NCBI GenBank assembly: GCA_000697335.1
Contig: JNEM01015107.1
Location: 1-10,779, forward strand
Source: Conidiobolus incongruus B7586
Lineage: Eukaryota; Entomophthoromycota; Entomophthoromycetes; Entomophthorales; Conidiobolaceae
DNA: 10,779 nt
Direction: 5' to 3'
Position numbers and translations under genes: made by a program. Each line of letters opens with the position of its first letter. The stretch's first letter is position 1. The notes beneath the pieces were generated by a model. The model saw only the letters and a program-made list of their open reading frames with translations, had not been told where the DNA came from and did not search any database. Positions 1 to 7,647 of the stretch are shown here, piece by piece.

Positions 1-1484
1 TTTTTTTAAATATATATATCATTTAATATTATATATCAAATATTTAATATTTTTAACTTTTATTAAAATAAGGTCTTTATAATTATTATTTAATTAATTT
101 ATTAAATAATATACATATAGATTTAATAATAGCCAAATATTAAAATATTATTTAATTTAAGTATTGATATATATTAATATATTTTTCTATTGATCTATAG
201 AATATATTAATTTTAAAGTTAATTATTTAAATAATTATTATTTTTCCGAAGTTGAAAATCATAATATATTGATAAACCAGTCTGATATAAAAATAATTTT
301 TTTCAATAATACTAATGATATTATGATATAAATCAATTAATTTAATAACTAATCTATTATTCTATTTTATTACTAAAATTAACTTTTGCATCATCATTTG
401 CTATATTAAAAATCATTTTAAAATCCCTTACCTAAAGCTTTGCTAATTATATTTGATCGCCATGGATATAATTTTTCGCTATATTGAAATAATTAATAAA
501 AATATTTAAATAATCTCTTATTACCACTTTAATACTTATTTAACATAAGTTGAAATATTATTATTTTAAAAAATATATATTTGCAATAAGCACTAATAAC
601 TATGAGATTCAATATCCTGTCAATATATCAATTATCATAGCTTAAATCTAAGTCAATTTATTAATATTTGAGTATTAACATAGGCTAATTATTATGGAAA
701 CAAAAGATACACTAAATTTTTAATAACTAGTCTTATTTTGGTTGGTATATATAATTAGATATATAGATAGTAAAGAAACGAATTTGAAAATAATTAAAAA
801 TATATTTTCTAATTTTTCTAATTATAAGATACTTTATATGTTAATGAAATAAATATGAATAAATATTTATTCATTTAAGATTTATACTCAATGTTATTTA
901 ATTCAAATACTCAGTTAATCAAATAAATTGGCAATTAAATATTTATATATATGAATAGTACTGAACTATTTCATTTGACAAAGTATATTTCATAGGATTA
1001 TCATTTATAGAAATTTCAAGATTCATAATAAGTTGAATGACTTTTAGTAAAATATTTAATTTATGACTGGAACTATTATTTCAAAAATTTCAATTATATT
1101 TTGATAATAATATTACAAAGAAGTGCTTTCGAATAATTTATTTGTGCATCTATTAAATACTGTATTTAAATTAAGTTTGATAATGCTATTGATATCAACA
1201 GCTGTAATGATATATAATATAATTATATGACTATTTTTATCAATATTTTGTCTATTACTTATCTAAGTGATTGATTTATCATATTAAAATTTCAAATTTG
1301 AAAACAAAAATAAATATTTGCCAATAGAAAATAAATCAAATGGTTATAGAGTTTGATTGTAGAATTTATTAGTCGACATTGGCAGATCTTGGAATAATTG
1401 TTAGTTTTATAATATATGTCATTGATATTTTAATAAGAATATTGGTTAGATATCAACTTCAATATCAAAACAAATTTTCAAAAT
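1..1484. other. AT-rich spacer, no gene seen
   Basis: I see no coding region, RNA gene or named repeat here. GC content is only a few percent over the first 240 bases and stays low throughout, and every frame is closed at short intervals. The one local symmetry I note is a perfect 14-bp palindrome, TTTCAAATTTGAAA, at 1290-1303, which is AT-rich enough to arise by chance. A TTTATT at 1365-1370 reads AATAAA on the minus strand and lies about 115 bases beyond the stop of the small membrane ORF that ends at 1485, so it could be its polyadenylation signal. Confidence 0.7.
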
Positions 1485-1805
1485 TCAATAAATCAAATTA
1501 AATGATTTGGCATATTTAATATTTATATCAAGACCAAATAAACACAAATTGATCTTTGATTTGGGGAGCAACAAATAATGCTCCCCTAGAGTATTAAATA
1601 CATGAAAGGCTATTACAACCATAAGAAACTTATATTTGAATCCAATCCTAATGCTAAAAGTAAGTCCTAAACACTTATACAGGATAGTTAACACAAATAA
1701 CAAAACATAGAGTGCTGTATATAATCCTTGAAGAGAAAATGTGAGGTTACTGTCAACCTTGTTAAATTCAGTAAGTGCAAAAGTATTAAAGAACCAGTTC
1801 CACAT
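1485..1805 (-). CDS. Small two-helix membrane protein, hypothetical
   Basis: I do not recognise this 106-residue protein. The ATG has A at -3, and an in-frame TGA lies only two codons upstream (1809-1811), so the start is well bounded. Residues 1-26 form an aromatic, mildly polar N-terminus with one N-glycosylation sequon (N20-L-T). Residues 27-50 are a strong hydrophobic helix (GLYTALYVLLFVLTILYKC), a basic loop follows (R53, K57, K59), and residues 60-73 make a second helix. The C-terminal third (from K82) is polar and has no clear helix. The two-helix hairpin resembles the first part of a larger multi-pass protein, so this may be a 5' fragment of a former 7TM-like gene, a first exon whose partners I cannot find, or a genuine small protein. 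A frame this long is unlikely by chance in such AT-rich DNA, and local GC (about 33%) exceeds the spacer. No splice sites are convincing. Confidence 0.45.
   Translation of the reverse strand: MWNWFFNTFALTEFNKVDSNLTFSLQGLYTALYVLLFVLTILYKCLGLTFSIRIGFKYKFLMVVIAFHVFNTLGEHYLLLPKSKINLCLFGLDINIKYAKSFNLIY
1563..1586. repeat. Perfect 8-bp GC-rich hairpin inside the membrane ORF
   Basis: GGGGAGCA (1563-1570) and TGCTCCCC (1579-1586) are exact reverse complements around an 8-base loop ACAAATAA. The element is 24 bases long and coincides with eight whole codons (G74 to P81) of the minus-strand membrane ORF, right at the end of its second hydrophobic helix. GC-rich symmetry of this kind stands out in a region of 25-35% GC. 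Confidence 0.6.
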
Positions 1806-2766
1806 TATTCAGAGTTTTAATTTATTAATGCAACAGGTATTATTTCTGGTAATAATAATATAATTTATTTATTCTCTAATTATATTAATAAAAATCAATT
1901 TAGATATCCTGTTTAAAGTATTGACTTTAAATAGATGGAATATTTATATTCAGGTAGAGTAAAGTAACTTAATAATACAAAGATTAAAATCAATATAGGC
2001 TTTTTTGTTACAATAAATATCTTCAAATAAACTTGTAATAGTGTATAATTATCAGGTAAGGAAAAGTAAATGTGACAAAGCTATAATATTATATATAATC
2101 ATTATATACAATAAGTACAGAATAATATATCTATTGACAATATTTTACTAAAACAAAAAACGTTTTTATAAGTTTTTTCTTAACACTTCAAATTATTAAT
2201 TTTTAAAATTTATATTTAGAAAATTTTCTTTTATTTTGTCTAAAAATGTAACTAAATATAGTAACAACTGAAATAAAATAATATATTACTTTAACAAAAT
2301 AAATAAGTAAAAATACATTCATACAAAATAATGATTAAAAGCGAGAAAAATACAAAAAATTGCAATTTGGTCTAATAGTGAACCTTTGCAATTTGAAAGT
2401 TTTGGCATATTGAGATGAATTTTAAATTGAGTAATTTGGATAAGAATTGATTAATATTATTTAATTATATTAAAAATTAAAACCCAATTTTGGAGTTTAA
2501 GACTTACTAATTTGTAAAATTTTCATTTTTTTATTTATAATTAAAAGAAGTATAGCTATTAAAATTTTTATAACATTGAATTTTAAAAAATAGATAATAG
2601 AATATTGATGATTTAATGATTTATGTTCTAATATTATAATATATAATCAGAATAACTATCATTTTTAAGAATTTTCAATCTATCAAGTTACTTTTATACT
2701 TAATTTAGTGATATGTGAAACTTCTAATAATCAGTCCTTATTTAAACTGTGAATATCTATTAAGAG

Positions 2767-2853
2767 TGAATTGACAAACCCTTAGGTTTTTTGTCTGATA
2801 TTAGAGGTAAATCAATTCAATTTAAAATAATCCAATCTAAGATCTGATTGGAT
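2767..2853. repeat. Cluster of three inverted repeats, possible structured RNA or regulatory DNA
   Basis: Three pairs are visible in 87 bases. An outer pair TGAATTGA (2767-2774) / TCAATTCA (2812-2819) overlaps by two bases a hairpin formed by GACAAACC (2773-2780) and GGTTTTTTGTC (2785-2795), which has a CTTA tetraloop and a three-base bulge. Just downstream, ATCCAATC (2830-2837) / GATTGGAT (2846-2853) form a perfect 8-bp stem with an 8-base loop. No reading frame crosses it. It could be structured RNA, a scrap of a small inverted-repeat element, or chance in low-complexity DNA. Confidence 0.4.
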
Positions 2854-3095
2854 CATCTTTTTAAAAAATTCCTAAAATAATTAATCAATTATCAGAATTA
2901 ATGCTGTTTCACAATTTTAGAAAGTTTAAAAATTGTCGGAGACTGGATTAAATTATATGATAATATCAATATATGCTATCTAATACTGGATTTTGTTCTC
3001 TTTTTTTTCCTTTAATGGAAAATACTGATGAGCATTTAAAGTCCTGAATATCATTGAATTTGGAAAATCTACTAATAAAATGATAATTATATGGA

Positions 3096-3113
3096 ATATA
3101 TATATATATATAT
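3096..3113. repeat. (AT)9 microsatellite
   Basis: A perfect dinucleotide run of nine AT units in spacer, about 420 bases upstream of the kinase start codon. No function is implied. Confidence 0.9.
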
Positions 3114-3331
3114 TGGTTATTCACATATAATAATGATAAGAATTTTTATCATACATTTAATATATGATAGCTTAAAATGTAATTTTATAATCAAATGATG
3201 GATTTGAACAGATTCTGTGATTTAGCTTTACTTAATTTCCCATTAGAAATGTTGCGGAATTTTCAATTATTAATTCCAATAGTTAATCATATGACATAAC
3301 TTGACAAAGACTGGTTCATCAAAAATCAACC

Positions 3332-3339
3332 TATAAATA
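3332..3339 (+). promoter_or_regulatory. Candidate TATA box of the kinase gene
   Basis: TATAAATA lies 193 bases before the kinase start codon. It is followed after about 40 bases by a pyrimidine-rich stretch (3378-3412) of the type seen around fungal transcription starts. A second TATAAATA at 3460-3467, 65 bases before the ATG, is an alternative and is followed by the T-rich run 3514-3529. TATA-like words are common in DNA this AT-rich, so neither is certain. Confidence 0.35.
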
Positions 3340-3347
3340 AAAGACAG

Positions 3348-3378
3348 AGGATTAAATAAGTTAAGATCATTTAATCCT
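3348..3378. repeat. 10-bp perfect dyad in the kinase promoter region
   Basis: AGGATTAAAT (3348-3357) and ATTTAATCCT (3369-3378) are exact reverse complements around an 11-base loop. The dyad starts nine bases after the upstream TATAAATA, so it would straddle or just follow a start site used from that box. It could be a regulator-binding site or a 5' leader hairpin. Confidence 0.45.
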
Positions 3379-3430
3379 ACCTTCTTTTACACTTTTCATC
3401 CCAACCTACAAACATTAACTGTATATTAAC

Positions 3431-3444
3431 CAAGCTTAAGCTTG
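3431..3444. promoter_or_regulatory. 14-bp perfect palindrome upstream of the kinase
   Basis: CAAGCTTAAGCTTG is fully self-complementary and contains two AAGCTT hexamers. It lies about 90 bases before the start codon and just upstream of the second TATAAATA (3460-3467), a position suited to a dimeric transcription factor. No known fungal regulator motif is recognised. Confidence 0.35.
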
Positions 3445-3459
3445 ATTTGAACTCCACTG

Positions 3460-3467
3460 TATAAATA
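3460..3467 (+). promoter_or_regulatory. Alternative, proximal TATA box of the kinase gene
   Basis: TATAAATA 65 bases before the ATG, followed by the pyrimidine-rich leader at 3513-3530. If it is used the 5' leader would be only about 20-40 bases long. It competes with the copy at 3332-3339; mapping transcript 5' ends would decide. Confidence 0.3.
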
Positions 3468-3531
3468 TTAAAATCATATAACTATTAAAATAAAATAACT
3501 CGCATATTTAACGTTTTTTTTACTTTTATCA

Positions 3532-4546
3532 ATGTCTTTATTAAACATCTTTCAAAAATCTAAACCCTTTTCTTCAAAGTTCGCTTTCTTTTCCAACACC
3601 GCTGTTGCTTATAGTTCCTTGAGAAATTTTACTTCTACTGGCGCTACCCTTAAAATGGCTAGCGCTGTTGAAGGTAACTCCGTCAGACTTTTATTAGTTG
3701 GTGCTCCTGTAAGTCTAAATTATGTATTTTACTTTATATTATCTAACTAAAATAGGGATCTGGCAAAGGGACTCAATGTGCACGTATTGAAAGAGATTTT
3801 GGGCTTCATGCAGTATCCTCGGGTGATATTTTAAGACGTCACATTAAACAAGGAACTCAAATCGGGAAAGAGGCTGAAAAGATAATCAAATCTGGAGGTA
3901 TTATAAAACTTATTTATTTTTAACTCTTTACTAATTATCTTTTAGAACTAATTCCCAACCAGATAATTTTAGATTTATTATTGAAGGAATTAGATAATAT
4001 TGAGCAAAAGGTAAGTTTACTTGATATCATGAAATTTATCAATCAATAACATAGTCTTAAACAATAGCACTGGCTGCTGGATGGCTTCCCACGTAATGTG
4101 GAGCAGGCTCAAAGTTTACAAGATCATTTCGAACCTCTTAATCAGCAACTTAACCTCGTTATTAATCTTGACGTACCTGAGGATGTTATCTTAGGTAGAA
4201 TTTTGGGTAAATTAATTTGCTTTTATTTAGGAATAAATCTTAGACTAATTTAACCAATCTAGATCGCTGGGTTCATATTCCATCTGGTCGTGTATATAAT
4301 TTGAGCTACAATCCACCCAAAGTTCCAGGAAAAGATGACATCACAGGTGAACCTCTTTCTAAGAGGGATGATGATAAACCTGAAGTGTTCAAAACACGTC
4401 TCGACCACCATAAACGCTTGACTGAACCCTTACTAGAATTCTATGATAAGCAAGGTGTTTTAATTACAGTTAAAGGAGAAACTAGTGATATTATTTATCC
4501 TCAAATTCAAAAGATCCTTGCTGAGAGTATGTACTCTCCATGCTGA
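3532..4546 (+). CDS. ADK2: GTP:AMP phosphotransferase, mitochondrial (adenylate kinase 3 type), five exons
   Basis: Transfers phosphate between GTP and AMP, making ADP and GDP; family members of this type work in the mitochondrial matrix. Exons 3532-3708, 3756-3897, 3946-4010, 4068-4206 and 4263-4546 join in frame to 268 residues. Seen in the product: a basic, Ser/Phe-rich leader (1-46, no acidic residue before E47) fitting a mitochondrial presequence; P-loop GAPGSGKGTQ (57-66, K63); AMP site SSGD with R86 (80-86); DGFPR (133-137); and the long LID typical of AK3 and bacterial kinases, from R176-W-V-H through SGRVYN (182-187), NPPK, DDITGEPL to RDDDKPE (209-215). The LID lacks the zinc cysteines. 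The first ATG follows an in-frame TAA (3496-3498) but has T at -3; the second ATG, M42 at 3655, has the better AAAATGG context and would omit the leader. The gene converges on the GT14 gene. Family identity is very secure; location is inferred from the leader. Confidence 0.95.
3709..3755 (+). other. Intron 1 of the kinase (47 nt, phase 0)
   Basis: GTAAGT donor, CTAAC branch-like word at 3743-3747, ATAG acceptor. It cuts the P-loop between GAP and GSGKGTQ. Reading through it gives a 72-residue dead end, so splicing is required for an active enzyme. Confidence 0.95.
3898..3945 (+). other. Intron 2 of the kinase (48 nt, phase 1)
   Basis: GTATTA donor, TACTAAT branch word at 3929-3935, TTTTAG acceptor. 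Removing it restores E107 in the conserved GELIPNQ stretch. Confidence 0.93.
4011..4067 (+). other. Intron 3 of the kinase (57 nt, phase 0)
   Basis: GTAAGT donor and AATAG acceptor, with ATAAC (4046-4050) as the likely branch site. Joining gives the expected residues before DGFPR. An earlier TAG at 4052-4054 was not chosen because it would insert extra residues there. Confidence 0.9.
4207..4262 (+). other. Intron 4 of the kinase (56 nt, phase 1)
   Basis: GTAAAT donor and TCTAG acceptor, with CTAAT/TTAAC words shortly upstream. Joining gives D175-R-W-V-H at the entrance of the LID, which matches the family. Two earlier TAG words (4228-4230 and 4240-4242) would break the conserved spacing. Confidence 0.9.
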
Positions 4547-4808
4547 TGAAGCTATATATTTTAGATGAAATTTGACATTAACATATTGACCAATATTTTA
4601 ATTTGTCAAGTCTATCACACCATTATTTTTACCTAAATTCTTTTTCTCACTATTCAATTTTAGTGATGATTTCGACGCATTTTTATCAAATGGATGTGAC
4701 TTGGTGTATGATATCTGTTAACTATCATTTAATCAAAGTTTTCACATACAAACTTTTTATCTTTCCCCAATTCTTCCAATTAAATACATTTAAAAAATTA
4801 CATTATTA

Positions 4809-4814
4809 AATAAA
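4809..4814 (+). terminator. Candidate polyadenylation signal of the kinase
   Basis: First AATAAA after the kinase stop codon, 263 bases downstream. The word is expected often in such AT-rich DNA, so it is only a candidate. Confidence 0.3.
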
Positions 4815-5177
4815 TTGCTAACATTGATGAACTTATATTACAAACTATTTTATAAGTATTCTATTCATTTTTAATATATATTATTTTGACATTTTTAATA
4901 TTTGATAATTTATATATGATTTAAGGATATTGATATGTCGGTTGATTTTAAAATAATATATTATTCAATTGAGGGGAGAAATTATATCAATTGTTTTATC
5001 CATTTTCAAGATTAATGAATATCATATTCACATTATATTATATTATCACAGTGTATCAGTCCTACTATGGATATATTATATTTAAAATAAATAATAAATT
5101 AACAGATTTTCAAATATAGAAAAAAAGACTAGATAAATAGAAATAATATAAAAACTAAATAAAAATTGAATTAATTA

Positions 5178-5183
5178 TTTATT
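5178..5183 (-). terminator. Candidate polyadenylation signal of the GT14 gene
   Basis: TTTATT on the plus strand is AATAAA on the minus strand, about 76 bases beyond the GT14 stop codon, a normal spacing for a fungal 3' untranslated region. Other AT-rich words nearby could serve instead. Confidence 0.35.
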
Positions 5184-5258
5184 GAAATGTCTTTTAATTT
5201 TATAATTATTATTAGTATTATGTATTGGTATTATTTTAAAAATATTAAATTAGACTAA

Positions 5259-6539
5259 TTATTTTTTGGGTAATTTATGATCTTTCCAAGGTAGAAGGGT
5301 GGAATCTTCCTTCATGAATACGTCCTCATAAAGTTTGCGTTTTAAAGGATCACCGGGGTTGACCTTTCTGATGAAGAGAGCAGGTTCATCGTCGTTAACG
5401 AACTTGTCCCAGTCATCTACACCAAGAGAGCATGGGCCTTTGCCAATATGAGAATTTTTATAGGTTGTACAGTTAAACCATTCAGTTCTGACGAAAATAG
5501 GCTGAACTTCCTCTTCCGTATATTGTTCGGGATTAGGCTGTGGCCATCCAGTTAAATTCCAAGTGTATGCGAAGGGTGAGTCCATCAATAAGGTTGGGAA
5601 GAAGAATTCATCAGGAGCAAAGGTCTCTTTGTGGAATTCTAACCAAGCGCTGACTTTAGTGGTGTATGTGTCCTTTTGGAACATCCAAGAAGTAAAGTCC
5701 TTACTGAGAATAAACCATTGAGGACCTTTATATACAACGGCATTTCCGGGAGTGTTAGTCATTTGTGTACATTCTTCGTCCATACAGCGACCGAGTGTTT
5801 TACCACAAGTCATAATTGGAGGACTAAAGCGGTTAAGAGGATCATAATCGCAAGACCGCCAGAGACCCTTTCTGCTGAAAACAATGTTGGCCTGTGGGTG
5901 GAACTTAGACATGCGATCCTCGATAACTTTCATAGAATGAATAGGATATGTGTTGCCGCAGATGAGAATAGCGTGTTGCCATCTCTTATCTTCATCGGTT
6001 TGCTGATTGAGAGAGGCAGCGAGGTGAAGCAAGTGCATTTCAGCATTTACTAAACTAATATCTCCCCAAATACCTTTGGTACGGTTAGTAGCTACGACAA
6101 CGTTAGGATGATATCTGAAAGATTGCATAAGATTTTTCATTAAAGAATCGGGAGCCTTCTTGTCCAAATGAATGAAATAATAGTGGTGAGGTAAATATGC
6201 AACATCTAAAAATTCGTACAAACCTTCAACACTAGCTTCATCGTGAACCAAAGCTAAGAAAGCGAGTCTTGCAGTTGGCTTAGGAACTAAATTAAATTGA
6301 GGACCGCTCATCCTTTGGATTTGGTCTCGGACTATTTGACTCAAATCTGGGACGTCTATCTTTACAGAATTAATCTTAGTTGTAGTCACTTGGCTCATAG
6401 ATACAGTTTGAATAAGTAAGATACTCGATAGACCAATAGCAAATAATATAAGGAGAATTAATGTGATATATAATTGGGAATGCATTGGATAGAATGCATT
6501 GAGCCTGCGAAATAGTGCACGAAAGTATCTTGATATCAT
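5259..6539 (-). CDS. Type II membrane glycosyltransferase, GT14 core-2/I-branching family
   Basis: Probably transfers a sugar (GlcNAc or xylose in known relatives) from a UDP-sugar to a glycan in the Golgi lumen; donor and acceptor cannot be read from the sequence. Intronless, 426 residues, the usual size. A short basic cytosolic tail (R4, R7, R11, R12) leads to one membrane helix (about 23-45), a stem (46-90), then the domain: RLAFLALVHDE (91-101), YYFIHLDKK (120-128), WGDISLV (158-164), ICGNTYPI (193-200), KGPQWFILSKDF (271-282) and APDE (308-311). By alignment from memory to mouse C2GnT-L, E311 matches the catalytic base E320, and K367 and K392 match R378 and K401, which replace a metal ion in this DXD-less family. 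Sequons lie at N152, N328 and N356; many luminal cysteines suggest disulfides. T197 stands where relatives have Asp. The ATG has A at -3 and an in-frame TAG five codons upstream (6552-6554). Confidence 0.93.
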   Translation of the reverse strand: MISRYFRALFRRLNAFYPMHSQLYITLILLILFAIGLSSILLIQTVSMSQVTTTKINSVKIDVPDLSQIVRDQIQRMSGPQFNLVPKPTARLAFLALVHDEASVEGLYEFLDVAYLPHHYYFIHLDKKAPDSLMKNLMQSFRYHPNVVVATNRTKGIWGDISLVNAEMHLLHLAASLNQQTDEDKRWQHAILICGNTYPIHSMKVIEDRMSKFHPQANIVFSRKGLWRSCDYDPLNRFSPPIMTCGKTLGRCMDEECTQMTNTPGNAVVYKGPQWFILSKDFTSWMFQKDTYTTKVSAWLEFHKETFAPDEFFFPTLLMDSPFAYTWNLTGWPQPNPEQYTEEEVQPIFVRTEWFNCTTYKNSHIGKGPCSLGVDDWDKFVNDDEPALFIRKVNPGDPLKRKLYEDVFMKEDSTLLPWKDHKLPKK

Positions 6540-6756
6540 TTTGAATGGTATCTAGAATTTAGATAGGAACAATATAATTGAAGAAATCAGAATTGAAAAT
6601 TAGTTAATAGTATGAATATATGTATGAACAAATAAAATAAGATCTATATACAAGGTATCGGTTGATAAATATTATTAAACGATTCGGTTATACAAGCAAA
6701 AATGTTCTGATGCTTAATAATTCCAATCACTTTAATTTCAAAATAAAGATCAGGAT

Positions 6757-6766
6757 TATTTATATA
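6757..6766 (-). promoter_or_regulatory. Candidate TATA box of the GT14 gene
   Basis: Read on the minus strand this is TATATAAATA, about 218 bases before the start codon, a distance similar to that of the upstream TATAAATA of the kinase gene. A nearer TATATAG word (about 6644-6650) is an alternative. Given the base composition both are weak. Confidence 0.25.
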
Positions 6767-6878
6767 CAAAACAACGGTTGATTATTCTTTTAAATTCTTA
6801 TTATGTCAATTATTATAGCTCAAATTGAGAAAAATTTAATAAGTTTACAATCCTTAAAATGGTTGTAATACAGTTTGT

Positions 6879-6911
6879 TTGGTTGAATAGGAAATTTATT
6901 CAATCAACCAA
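6879..6911. repeat. 8-bp inverted repeat upstream of the GT14 gene
   Basis: TTGGTTGA (6879-6886) and TCAACCAA (6904-6911) are exact reverse complements around a 17-base spacer. It lies about 340 bases upstream of the GT14 start codon, just beyond the candidate TATA box, so a regulator-binding role is possible though unproven. Confidence 0.35.
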
Positions 6912-7610
6912 TGTAATCTCAGAGTCAGATAATCTTTGCAACTGTGGTTAATCAATTATTAAAATTGAAGCATCCTCTCATCACTGATCTAATGGATATA
7001 GTTTCCACCTAAATTTTTGATTGATTAATTCACCCACATTTCATCAGTCAAAATCCAAAATGGGTCAATTTAATGGAAAATAACTCAAGCTAATCAAAAT
7101 TTTTCAATCTCCCTTGATACTGAATTGATCCCTTCTTGGTGATACACTTGGTATGTTCAAGACTTGCCTAATGATTAGTCATTTTATAAGGAGGTAATTA
7201 ATTGCAAAATAAGTTTATTCTGATTTTAAAACTAAGGGATTCGTATTTTAATTTTACAAACTTAGAAAATTTGATTAAATATTAAATTTTTCTAGAAAAT
7301 TTTTTTATTTATCAAGTCAATTTATGTAGTCTTATTTAATCACAATTTTTGTTCATTAAAAATGATACTGTAGTTGTAAAACAATACCAAGGTATACTAT
7401 CAATAATAGATAATGTGATATTAAAGTATTCTAAAAATTTTGAATTTTATCTAAAAGAATAAATTAACGAATTAATATACTTTAGCCTAAAATTACTATG
7501 ATCAATCAAATTGTTAAATTAAATACTTAAATTTCATTAATTTGGCTGATTATATTTGCAGTGCTTTATAAATTTTAATAAGAGTTAATATATATATTAT
7601 AGAAAATATG

Positions 7611-7647
7611 AGTGTTTGATGATTTCAAAACACTTGTTTTTGAAAAG
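7611..7647. repeat. Two overlapping, mutually exclusive inverted repeats
   Basis: AGTGTTT (7611-7617) pairs with AAACACT (7628-7634). The segment beginning TTTCAAAA (from 7623) can instead pair with TTTTTGAAA just downstream. If transcribed, the two hairpins would compete, but no gene follows and the stems are AT-rich. Confidence 0.25.

Larger units (their letters stand above)
1806..3331. other. AT-rich spacer between the membrane ORF and the kinase gene
   Basis: No coding region is supported in these 1.5 kb. They contain the inverted-repeat cluster at 2767-2853, an (AT)9 tract at 3096-3113, and a 10-base direct repeat TTGCAATTTG at 2360-2369 and 2386-2395. The spacer must hold the promoter of the minus-strand ORF at its left end and distal regulatory DNA of the kinase at its right end, as the two are transcribed divergently, but I find no convincing TATA element for the former. 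Confidence 0.6.
4547..5258. other. Shared 3' region of two convergent genes
   Basis: The 712 bases between the two stop codons hold no supported gene. The kinase side (4547-4800) has pyrimidine-rich stretches and its first AATAAA is at 4809-4814. The right side is richer in A/T runs and contains TTTATT (5178-5183), an AATAAA for the minus-strand gene. An inverted repeat CAATTGA (4966-4972) / TCAATTG (4987-4993) around a GGGGAG-containing loop sits between the two ends. It might help to separate converging transcription, but a 7-bp AT-rich stem is weak evidence. Confidence 0.6.

Noticed and set aside
3024-3047. CTGATGAG resembling a hammerhead core or a box C, followed by CTGA
   Set aside because: No GAAA core segment or flanking stems for a hammerhead; box C lacks the purine and the spacing to CTGA is too short for a C/D snoRNA with a guide.
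3532-3750. 72-residue protein ending in the kinase's first intron
   Set aside because: The last 13 residues are intron read-through; splicing at GTAAGT/ATAG restores the P-loop.
4603-4809. 68-codon plus-strand open frame after the kinase
   Set aside because: It starts at TTG, lies in the likely kinase 3' untranslated region and has low-complexity content without a recognisable domain.
5676-6053. 125-codon plus-strand open frame
   Set aside because: It is antisense to the GT14 gene, which has clear motifs, length and codon structure; the plus-strand frame is a shadow.
3532-6539. Functional cluster of the kinase and the glycosyltransferase
   Set aside because: The genes converge, have separate promoters and act in different compartments; adjacency alone does not support a shared system.
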